Shown here: piece by piece, positions 1 to 5,196 of the stretch | Position numbering within the stretch: the first letter of the stretch is position 1 | Layout of the letters: each line of letters begins with the position of its first letter | Origin: SKVL01 sp964559575 | Lineage (GTDB): Bacteria > Patescibacteriota > Minisyncoccia > Phycocordibacterales > CSBR16-193 | Length of the DNA: 9,505 nucleotides | NCBI GenBank assembly: GCA_964559575.1 | Contig: CAZLGQ010000021.1 | Coordinates: 1-9,505 of the forward strand | Direction: 5' to 3' | The notes under the pieces: model-generated | What the model saw: only the letters and a program-made list of their open reading frames with translations | Databases searched by the model: none | Told to the model about the DNA's origin: nothing | Made by a program: the position numbers and the translations under genes

Positions 1-51
1 CCGACACCTAGAGGTTATGAGCCTCTCGAGGTACCATTCCTCCACTCCGCT
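1..51 (-). tRNA. Initiator tRNA-fMet (CAT), 3' part beyond the window edge
   Basis: Carries formyl-methionine for translation initiation. Read on the minus strand, the acceptor 5' half is AGCGGAG, followed by TG. The D-stem GAGG pairs with CCTC around the D-loop AATGGTA. The anticodon arm is AGAGG-CTCATAA-CCTCT, with anticodon CAT, and a variable region AGGTG follows. About 24 nt (most of the T-arm and the 3' acceptor strand) lie outside the window. The 11:24 pair of the D-stem is A-T, the purine:pyrimidine arrangement typical of bacterial initiator tRNAs, and the TGGAG block also matches them; this argues against elongator Met or Ile(CAT). Two things are odd. Base 1 is A rather than the usual C, and the conserved three G-C pairs of the anticodon stem are A-U, G-C, G-C. 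The 1:72 mismatch of initiators cannot be checked because base 72 is missing. Confidence 0.86.
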
Positions 52-58
52 ATTTTTT

Positions 59-86
59 ATTATACATAAAAAAACAAAAATAACAA
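59..86 (-). promoter_or_regulatory. Promoter of the initiator tRNA
   Basis: On the minus strand TTGTTA (81-86) and a perfect TATAAT (59-64) are separated by 16 bp. The -10 element ends 7 nt before the first tRNA base (51), so the predicted transcription start falls at or within a base of the mature tRNA 5' end. The promoter lies in the 40 bp between the stop of the upstream membrane-protein gene and the tRNA. The same 16-bp spacing recurs at gatC and ligA. Confidence 0.65.
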
Positions 87-91
87 TCAGA

Positions 92-706
92 TCAGATAAA
101 TTGAAATTCTTCAAATACTGATTTATACATTTTAATGGTTTTTTCTGTTTCTTTTTTATTTAAAACAAAGTTAGGGTCATGAGCAATACGGTTTCTTACT
201 TTGTGTGCCTTCCAAGCTTTTTCTACTGTTTGAAAGTCACTTTTTTCTATTTGTTTTAGTTTATTTGCTATCGTGTCACCAATGTATCCCATTTTTTCTA
301 ACATTTCTTCTAATATTATATCTGATTCTATTATAGCCATTTTCCAATCATTAGGATGATTTGAGTTAGTATAGTCAAGTATTTTTTGCCAACGTTCATT
401 TTTAAAACGATTTTCAATTTCTAACTGTTCTTCTTTTATTTTAAAATGTTCACTTTTTAGTAGTTCAGATAATTTATGGTTGTAATAAAGGAAGAAAAAT
501 ATAGATATTAGCATTATAAATAAAGCTAAAAATATTACATAAAAAAGCCATTCTATGACTATAAATATAATATTATCAAAAGTTATATTTATATTGGTTG
601 ATATAAAAGAAAAAATAAAAGCTATTAACAAAAGAGGAATCAAATAGTAAGCAATGTCAGAAAATACATCTGTTGGAGTTTGTGGTGGTTTTTCTTCATT
701 AGCCAT
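92..706 (-). CDS. Membrane-anchored HEPN-like protein with RNRIAH motif
   Basis: Function not established. The 204-residue protein has a short polar N-terminus (1-17), two hydrophobic segments (about 18-36 and 45-75) and a charged, probably helical linker (77-108). A soluble C-terminal helical domain follows, with W121, a run AIIESD at 124-129, and AHKVRNRIAHD at 167-177. R171-N-R173-I-A-H176 fits the Rx4H motif of HEPN domains, many of which are RNases or nucleotide-binding helical bundles; here it sits on the cytosolic side if the topology is an N-in hairpin. As far as I recall, similar proteins labelled hypothetical are common in CPR genomes. Its ATG lies one base after the gatA stop, so it is probably translated by coupling with gatA and belongs to the gatC-gatA operon. 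It is the only gene here ending in TGA. The start fits this junction. Catalytic activity is inference; it could equally be a structural HEPN fold. Confidence 0.8.
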   Translation of the reverse strand: MANEEKPPQTPTDVFSDIAYYLIPLLLIAFIFSFISTNINITFDNIIFIVIEWLFYVIFLALFIMLISIFFFLYYNHKLSELLKSEHFKIKEEQLEIENRFKNERWQKILDYTNSNHPNDWKMAIIESDIILEEMLEKMGYIGDTIANKLKQIEKSDFQTVEKAWKAHKVRNRIAHDPNFVLNKKETEKTIKMYKSVFEEFQFI

Positions 707-707
707 A

Positions 708-2135
708 TTAATTCTCTTCTTTTTTGAATCTTTTACCTATAGTAAATAGATCTTTTTCTTTTTTCCATGGCGCCATTAACTGAAGACTGGATGGAAGTGA
801 TTTTCCTTCTTTTTTTATTTCACCTGAAGGTATTGATATTGCCGGTATTCCGGCAATGTTTGCCGGAACTGTAAATACATCTGCCATATACATCTGTAAA
901 GGATCTTCATTTTTCTCTCCTATCTTAAATGCGGTGGTTGGAGTAGTAGGGAAGGCTATAGCATCTACCGGATCTTTTTCATCTGAAAAGGCTTTTTCAA
1001 AATCTGATATAGCCAATTTTTTTACTGTGTATGCTCTGTTGTAATAAGTGTCGTAATATCCTGCAGATAGTACGTATGTACCTGCCATTATTCTTCTTTT
1101 TACTTCTTTACCAAACAGGGCTCTTGTTTTATTGTAATCTTCTTGAAGATCTTTTCCTTCTACTTTTGAACCATATCTCATACCATCAATTCTGGCCATA
1201 TTTGATGAAACTTCAGCCTGAACTAAAACATAATAAGCACTAAGGGTATATTTTAAATGAGGAAGTTCAATTTCTTTTATTTTATAACCAACCTCTTTCA
1301 GATCTTTAATGTTTTTTTTAAATATCTGAAGAATATCTTCATCCACACCTTTCTGTTCAATAAGATGCCAAGGTACTCCTATTACTTTGTTTTTTCTTGT
1401 TTCTTTGTGATCTTCTTTTTCATAAGTAGTACTGTCAAAAGGATCTTTTCCTGAAATGGAATTAAAAATTATTTCTGAATCTGTTACAGTCTGTGTAATA
1501 GGTCCTATCTGATCCAAAGATGAACCCATAGCAATAAGTCCGGATCTTGATACAGCTCCATAAGTTGGTTTAAAACCTACACACCCACAAAAAGAAGATG
1601 GTTGACGTATAGATCCTCCGGTATCAGAACCCAATGCAGCCGGAGCCATTTTAGAAGACACCGCTGCTGCTGAGCCTCCTGAAGATCCACCGGGTACTCT
1701 GGAAGTATCATTTGGATTTTTTGTTATAGTAAAAGCTGATTTTTCTGTTGAAGCCCCCATGGCAAACTCATCCATATTGGTTCTACCTAGAAAAATGGCA
1801 GCCTCTTTTTTTAATTTGGTAGTTACAGTTGAGTCATAAGGAGCAATATATCCTTCAAGAGCTTTTGATCCGGCAAATACATTTCTATCTTTTATTAAAA
1901 TATTATCTTTAATAGCTAAAGGAATCCCTGTAAGTTTGGACGATCTTTTTTCGTCAATTAGTTTCTGAGCTTCTTTTGCTTGTTTATTTATGTCATCAAA
2001 AACTTCTAAAAAAGCTGATATCTCTTCATTTTTTTCTTTTATTCTATCTGTATATATTTTACAAAGATCGTTTACACTAAATTTCTTTAGAGATAGACCT
2101 TCGTGAGCTTCTTTTATGGTTAGGTTCTCTTTCAT
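708..2135 (-). CDS. gatA: Asp-tRNA(Asn)/Glu-tRNA(Gln) amidotransferase subunit A
   Basis: Glutaminase subunit of GatCAB, the cytosolic complex that converts misacylated Glu-tRNA(Gln), and often Asp-tRNA(Asn), to Gln- or Asn-tRNA. GatA releases ammonia from glutamine and channels it to GatB. The 475-residue protein is of normal family length and carries the full amidase signature: AIKDN (74-78), the GGSSGGSA block from about 149, and DTGGSIRQP (171-179). By alignment with S. aureus GatA the Ser-cisSer-Lys triad is K76, S151 and S175, all present. A conserved NIAGIPAISIPSG segment lies near the C-terminus. The ATG overlaps the gatC stop by one base (TAATG), which indicates translational coupling and fixes the start. 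gatB is not in this window, so the complex must be completed from another locus. The neighbouring initiator and Thr tRNAs are not its substrates. Confidence 0.97.
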   Translation of the reverse strand: MKENLTIKEAHEGLSLKKFSVNDLCKIYTDRIKEKNEEISAFLEVFDDINKQAKEAQKLIDEKRSSKLTGIPLAIKDNILIKDRNVFAGSKALEGYIAPYDSTVTTKLKKEAAIFLGRTNMDEFAMGASTEKSAFTITKNPNDTSRVPGGSSGGSAAAVSSKMAPAALGSDTGGSIRQPSSFCGCVGFKPTYGAVSRSGLIAMGSSLDQIGPITQTVTDSEIIFNSISGKDPFDSTTYEKEDHKETRKNKVIGVPWHLIEQKGVDEDILQIFKKNIKDLKEVGYKIKEIELPHLKYTLSAYYVLVQAEVSSNMARIDGMRYGSKVEGKDLQEDYNKTRALFGKEVKRRIMAGTYVLSAGYYDTYYNRAYTVKKLAISDFEKAFSDEKDPVDAIAFPTTPTTAFKIGEKNEDPLQMYMADVFTVPANIAGIPAISIPSGEIKKEGKSLPSSLQLMAPWKKEKDLFTIGKRFKKEEN

Positions 2136-2419
2136 TATTCAATAACTTTTTTAACGGATAAATAGTTTTCTTGTTTTTCAGGGAAAAGTTCTATTAGTTT
2201 TTCTTTAGAATCAAAGTTTAAAACTACATCTTCTCTCGTTACGTTATAGGTATCGCCGACTTTGGTGTCTGTTGAGGCGTCTATAAAATCAGAAACTTCC
2301 TGTATTTTATCTATGTAACCTAAGATCTTTTTAAATTCACCTTCAAAAAGTTCCTTTTCTTCGGATGAAAGACCTATTCTTGATAGTTGTTTTGTGTATT
2401 CTATTTCTTCTTTTTTCAT
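2135..2419 (-). CDS. gatC: Asp/Glu-tRNA amidotransferase subunit C
   Basis: Small subunit that wraps around GatA and stabilises its contact with GatB in the tRNA-dependent amidotransferase. At 94 residues it matches the usual GatC length of about 95. It has the typical amphipathic N-terminal helices (LSRIGLSSEEKELF, 12-25, then a second helix to about 41), a linker, and the conserved REDVV (62-66) near the middle. It is first in the gatC-gatA-HEPN operon and overlaps gatA by one base. The ATG is preceded by no Shine-Dalgarno sequence. Its own promoter ends only 9 nt upstream, so the mRNA is probably leaderless or has a leader of about 3 nt. ligA ends 44 bp upstream with no terminator between, so readthrough from ligA is also possible. 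Confidence 0.95.
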   Translation of the reverse strand: MKKEEIEYTKQLSRIGLSSEEKELFEGEFKKILGYIDKIQEVSDFIDASTDTKVGDTYNVTREDVVLNFDSKEKLIELFPEKQENYLSVKKVIE

Positions 2420-2428
2420 AAAGTAAAT

Positions 2429-2456
2429 ATTATCACAGCAGTGTTTATTATTCCAA
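2429..2456 (-). promoter_or_regulatory. Promoter of gatC-gatA operon
   Basis: On the minus strand TTGGAA (2451-2456) and GATAAT (2429-2434) are separated by 16 bp. A TG dinucleotide one base upstream of the -10 makes it an extended -10 element (TGTGATAAT). The predicted start is about 7 nt downstream, near 2422, only about 3 nt before the gatC ATG at 2419. It lies in the 44-bp gap after ligA. Confidence 0.6.
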
Positions 2457-2463
2457 TTAAAGT

Positions 2464-4467
2464 TTAATTTATAAGGTTAATAAATTCTTTTTCATTTAGA
2501 GTTTTTACTCCGAGATCTTTAGCTTTTTGTTTCTTGCTACCGGGATTTTCTCCCAGTACCAAAAAATCTGTATTTTTAGAAAGGGTATTTGAAACTGATC
2601 CGCCATGTAGACGAATATTTTCAGATGCTTCGGTTCTGGACATGTCTGTAAGACTACCAGAAAGAACAAATGTTTTTCCGAATAGTTTATTGCTTGATAG
2701 CTGTGGTTTGTAAGGTTCAATTAGTTTTATTTCCTCTAAAAGATCCTTCAAAATTTTTTTATTTGAAGGATCTTTAAACCATTCTTTTACAGATCCGGCT
2801 ACAATAGGTCCGATTCCGTTTATTTCTTCCATCTCTTCTTTTTTGGCGTTTTTTATGCCTTCCACTGTTTTAAATTTTTCAGCCAGTATTTCTGCTGTTT
2901 CTTCACCTACTTGCGGAATAGAGAGTCCAACCAGAAGTTTTGGTAGTGTTATTTTTTTTGATTTTTCTATTGAAAGTATAAGATTTTCAGCTGCTTTTTC
3001 TGCAAACCCCGGTAACTTTTCAAGATCACCCTGTTTTAGGGTAAATATGTCCGCGTATGTAGAGATAAGACCTGTGTCCATTAGTTTATCTATTATATTA
3101 GGACCTAATCCATCTATATTAAAAGCCTTTTTTGAAGCAAAATGATAAAGTTTTTGTTTAATAACTTCTCCGGAGTCTGATCTTACACATCTGTAGGCGG
3201 CCTGTCCGGGGATTCTTTCTATTCTTCCGTCACCTCCACAACCTTCAACTTTTTCCGGAAATTTAACCTTTTTTTCTTTTCCGGTTCTCATCTCTTTAAC
3301 AACTTTAACTATATCAGGAATTACATCTCCTGCTTTTTGGATTATAACAGTATCTTTTATACGTATATCAAGTTTTTCTATTTCATCTTTATTATGAAGG
3401 GTGGCACGTGACACCTTAGAACCGTCAATTAGTACGGGTTTTAGTTTGGCTACCGGAGTTATCACACCCGTTCTACCTACTTGAAAAAGAACATCTTCTA
3501 CTGTGGTGGTTGCCTGTTCTGCCGGGAACTTTAAAGCAACAGCAAAACGTGGTGATTTTGAAGTATATCCAAGTTTGTTTTGAAAATTTAATTCATTAAC
3601 TTTTATTACCGTACCGTCTATGAGGTAGTCTTCTTTTTTTGAAATGTTTTTCCATTTCTTCCAATGGTCTATTGCCATAGAGATATCTTTACAGAATACG
3701 TGATTAGGATTTGTTTTGAATCCCAGATCTTTCAAAACAGCAATTTCCTCGATCTGAGTATCTGCTCTTTTTTCTTCGGTGTATCCTATATCGTATATAA
3801 AAGAGTCAAGATGTCTTTTTGAAACAATACTAGGATCAAGTTGTCTTATTGTTCCTGCGGCTGCGTTTCTGGGGTTTGCGAATAATGGTTCTCCTATTTT
3901 TTCTTTATAAGAGTTTATTTTTTTGAATTCTTTTCTTCCCATCCAAACTTCTCCTTCTACCACTATGTCTATATTTCTGGAAAGACGGAGTGGTATTGAT
4001 CTTATTCTCTTTATGTTTTCTGTTACATCTTCTCCCGTTTCACCGTCTCCACGTGTGGCTCCTGTTTCGAGGACTCCTTTTTTGTATGTTAAAACGATCT
4101 TAAAACCGTCTATTTTCAATTCTGAAACATATGTTGGTTTATAATCAATAGATCTCTCTACTCTTTTAGCAAATTCGTGTACTTCTTTTTCTGTAAAAGC
4201 ATTATCAAAAGACCATTGAGGAACTGAATGTTTGGTTTTTTTAAAATTATCTAAAGGTTTTCCTCCAACTCTTTGGCTTGGGGAATCTGTGGTTTTAAGA
4301 TCAGGAAAATGTCTTTCCAGCTCTAAAAGTTCATTCATCAATGAATCATAAGCGGAATCAGATATTTCCGGTTGATCTAAAACATAATATTTATGATTAT
4401 GTTTTTGGATCTCTTGGCGTAACTTTTTTAATCTTTTTTGAGCTGATTCTTTTGTTTCAGGTTTCAT
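2464..4467 (-). CDS. ligA: NAD+-dependent DNA ligase LigA
   Basis: Seals nicks in duplex DNA in replication and repair, using NAD+ to form a ligase-AMP intermediate. The 667-residue protein has every domain in order. Domain Ia is at about 1-65 (HNHKYYVLD, 23-31; SAYD, 38-41). The adenylation domain has the active lysine K118 in KIDG, EGEVWM (171-176), NPRNAAAG (198-205), DGTVIKV (284-290) and the ALKFPAE motif with K313. The OB fold follows, then a zinc-finger region (about 404-433), a helix-hairpin-helix domain (about 445-565) and a C-terminal BRCT (about 594-667). The zinc region is degenerate: only C410 and C427 remain, while the other ligand positions are V407 and S432. A perfect 14-bp inverted repeat lies in the coding sequence between HhH and BRCT. 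The ATG at 4467 follows a strong promoter by 11 nt with no Shine-Dalgarno sequence, which suggests near-leaderless translation. Confidence 0.97.
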   Translation of the reverse strand: MKPETKESAQKRLKKLRQEIQKHNHKYYVLDQPEISDSAYDSLMNELLELERHFPDLKTTDSPSQRVGGKPLDNFKKTKHSVPQWSFDNAFTEKEVHEFAKRVERSIDYKPTYVSELKIDGFKIVLTYKKGVLETGATRGDGETGEDVTENIKRIRSIPLRLSRNIDIVVEGEVWMGRKEFKKINSYKEKIGEPLFANPRNAAAGTIRQLDPSIVSKRHLDSFIYDIGYTEEKRADTQIEEIAVLKDLGFKTNPNHVFCKDISMAIDHWKKWKNISKKEDYLIDGTVIKVNELNFQNKLGYTSKSPRFAVALKFPAEQATTTVEDVLFQVGRTGVITPVAKLKPVLIDGSKVSRATLHNKDEIEKLDIRIKDTVIIQKAGDVIPDIVKVVKEMRTGKEKKVKFPEKVEGCGGDGRIERIPGQAAYRCVRSDSGEVIKQKLYHFASKKAFNIDGLGPNIIDKLMDTGLISTYADIFTLKQGDLEKLPGFAEKAAENLILSIEKSKKITLPKLLVGLSIPQVGEETAEILAEKFKTVEGIKNAKKEEMEEINGIGPIVAGSVKEWFKDPSNKKILKDLLEEIKLIEPYKPQLSSNKLFGKTFVLSGSLTDMSRTEASENIRLHGGSVSNTLSKNTDFLVLGENPGSKKQKAKDLGVKTLNEKEFINLIN
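2739..2775. repeat. Perfect 14-bp inverted repeat inside ligA
   Basis: AAAGATCCTTCAAA (2739-2752) is the exact reverse complement of 2762-2775, with a 9-base A/T loop between. In the ligA mRNA it would form a 14-bp hairpin followed by a short U run (UUUU), resembling an intrinsic terminator within the coding sequence. It covers roughly codons 565-577, the linker between the HhH and BRCT domains. Confidence 0.85.
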
Positions 4468-4478
4468 GTTAGATTTTA

Positions 4479-4506
4479 ATTATATAAATGTATTTTATCA
4501 TGACAA
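4479..4506 (-). promoter_or_regulatory. Promoter of ligA
   Basis: On the minus strand TTGTCA (4501-4506, 5 of 6 to consensus) and a perfect TATAAT (4479-4484) are separated by 16 bp. The -10 ends 11 nt before the ligA ATG at 4467, giving a predicted leader of about 4-5 nt. This is the clearest promoter in the window. Confidence 0.75.
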
Positions 4507-4582
4507 CTTTTTGATAACGAATTTTGTTAAACTATTGGTGATTTTACAAAATATTTAATTTTTACTTTTAAAATATATAAAA

Positions 4583-4611
4583 TTGAAAAATTAAATTATA
4601 TATAGTACGAT
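4583..4611 (+). promoter_or_regulatory. Candidate promoter for tRNA-Thr(GGT) and downstream genes
   Basis: TTGAAA (4583-4588, 5 of 6) and TACGAT (4606-4611, 4 of 6) are separated by 17 bp, predicting a start near 4618, about 14 nt before the tRNA. The alternative -10 TATAGT at 4601-4606 has no good -35. The surroundings are so A/T rich that chance matches are likely. Confidence 0.38.
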
Positions 4612-4631
4612 TTAAGCTGTTAAATAAATAA

Positions 4632-4704
4632 GCCAAGATAGCTCAGTCGGTAGAGCACTCCCATGGTAAGGGAGAGGTCCCGGGTTCGAATCCCGGTCTT
4701 GGCT
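4632..4704 (+). tRNA. tRNA-Thr (GGT)
   Basis: A complete 73-nt cloverleaf. The acceptor stem is GCCAAGA/TCTTGGC, the D-arm GCTC/GAGC, the anticodon arm CTCCC-ATGGTAA-GGGAG with anticodon GGT (reads ACC and ACU), and the T-arm CCGGG-TTCGAAT-CCCGG. The discriminator is T. G1-C72, C2-G71 and the GU of the anticodon fit threonine identity. The 3' CCA is not encoded (CAT follows), so it must be added after transcription. The next gene starts only 6 nt downstream, so the tRNA and that gene are very likely co-transcribed. Confidence 0.97.
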
Positions 4705-4710
4705 CATAAT

Positions 4711-5043
4711 ATGACTAAAAACGTAAAACTTGTAACTTTTGTCCCTGAGTCTCACGCTAATAATATTCGTAAAGCACTGGGAGATATTGGTGTCGGAAAA
4801 ATAGGAAATTATACGCACTGCTCTTTTTCTGTTAAAGGAGTTGGTAGATTTTTTTCAAATGAAGGAACTTCTCCATATAATGGAGAAGTTGGAAAACATT
4901 CTGATGTAGAAGAAGAAAGAATAGAAATGGTTTGTTCCTTGGATCTGTTAAAAAAAGCGACAGGATTGATCAGGGAAATACATCCTTATGAAGAGGTTGC
5001 AATTGATATTCATCCTATACTTTCTGAAGATGATATAGATTAG
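4711..5043 (+). CDS. Stand-alone NIF3-insert/CutA-like (PII-like fold) protein
   Basis: A 110-residue protein matching the PII/CutA-like domain found inserted in larger NIF3-family proteins such as B. subtilis YqfO, here without the dinuclear-metal NIF3 core. Family features visible are KLVTFVPESHA (6-16), IGNYTHCSF (31-39), SPYNGEVGK (54-62) and HPYEEVA (91-97). The biochemical role of this family is not settled; trimeric assembly and metal or small-ligand binding are the usual proposals. The reading frame is open further upstream, to an ATG inside the tRNA, but the domain starts at 4711 and that extension is tRNA sequence, so 4711 is the true start. It lies between two tRNA-Thr genes, 6 nt after the first and 56 nt before the second. 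After 3' processing of the first tRNA its mRNA would have only a 6-nt leader and no Shine-Dalgarno sequence. It ends in TAG. Confidence 0.85.
   Translation: MTKNVKLVTFVPESHANNIRKALGDIGVGKIGNYTHCSFSVKGVGRFFSNEGTSPYNGEVGKHSDVEEERIEMVCSLDLLKKATGLIREIHPYEEVAIDIHPILSEDDID
4866..4890. repeat. Inverted repeat within the NIF3-insert-like gene
   Basis: AACTTCTCCA (4866-4875) is the exact reverse complement of 4881-4890, with TATAA between; an extra T-A pair makes an 11-bp stem with a 3-base loop. It lies in the codons for the conserved TSPYNGEVG segment, so protein constraint may account for part of it. Confidence 0.75.
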
Positions 5044-5099
5044 ACTTTTTTTAATTTTTTAAAATAGATAGAATGTTGTTTCTTTTTGTAAATAAAACC

Positions 5100-5172
5100 G
5101 CCGATCTAGCTCAATTGGTAGAGCAACGGTATCGTAAACCGTAGGTTCGGGGTTCAAGTCCCCGGGTCGGCT
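5100..5172 (+). tRNA. tRNA-Thr (CGT)
   Basis: A complete 73-nt cloverleaf. The acceptor stem is GCCGATC/GGTCGGC with one T-G wobble, the D-arm GCTC/GAGC, the anticodon arm ACGGT-ATCGTAA-ACCGT with anticodon CGT (reads ACG), and the T-arm CGGGG-TTCAAGT-CCCCG. The discriminator is T and CCA is not encoded. This is a second threonine isoacceptor, 395 nt after tRNA-Thr(GGT). prfB begins 24 nt downstream. The T-rich gap before it (5044-5099) has a TAGAAT (5069-5074) but no matching -35, so it may depend on readthrough from upstream. Confidence 0.97.
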
Positions 5173-5196
5173 CAGGTAAAATAGATATTAAAATAT

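Larger units (their letters stand above)
4468..4631. other. Divergent AT-rich intergenic region
   Basis: Separates ligA (minus) from the tRNA-Thr/prfB side (plus). It is very A/T rich and contains no supportable ORF or RNA gene. The ligA promoter occupies its left part (4479-4506) and a weaker plus-strand promoter its right part (4583-4611). The stretch between (about 4507-4582) shows no recognisable motif. Confidence 0.7.

Noticed and set aside
838..857. GC-rich 8-bp inverted repeat with 4-base loop (ATTGCCGG/CCGGCAAT) in gatA
   Set aside because: It falls in the codons for the conserved NIAGIPAIS segment, where repeated Pro-Ala and Ala-Gly codons generate CCGGCA repeats; protein constraint explains it.
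856..1454. Three plus-strand ORFs of 62-70 codons opposite gatA
   Set aside because: They lie antisense to a fully conserved gatA and encode low-complexity F/L/Y-rich peptides, as expected for shadows of an A/T-rich gene.
2505..3145. ORFs of 71 and 100 codons overlapping ligA in other frames
   Set aside because: ligA is intact with all domains across this region; these frames show no family features.
3923..4144. Plus-strand 73-codon ORF opposite ligA
   Set aside because: Antisense shadow of the ligA adenylation domain, without recognisable features.
4663..4710. N-terminal extension of the 4711 gene starting inside tRNA-Thr(GGT)
   Set aside because: The extra residues are encoded by tRNA sequence and have no relation to the domain, which begins at the ATG at 4711.
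4612..4818. Minus-strand ORF of 68 codons across tRNA-Thr(GGT)
   Set aside because: Its protein contains the well-known spurious sequence produced by reading a tRNA gene antisense (DSNPGPLPYHGSALP). It overlaps a clear tRNA and the start of a real gene.
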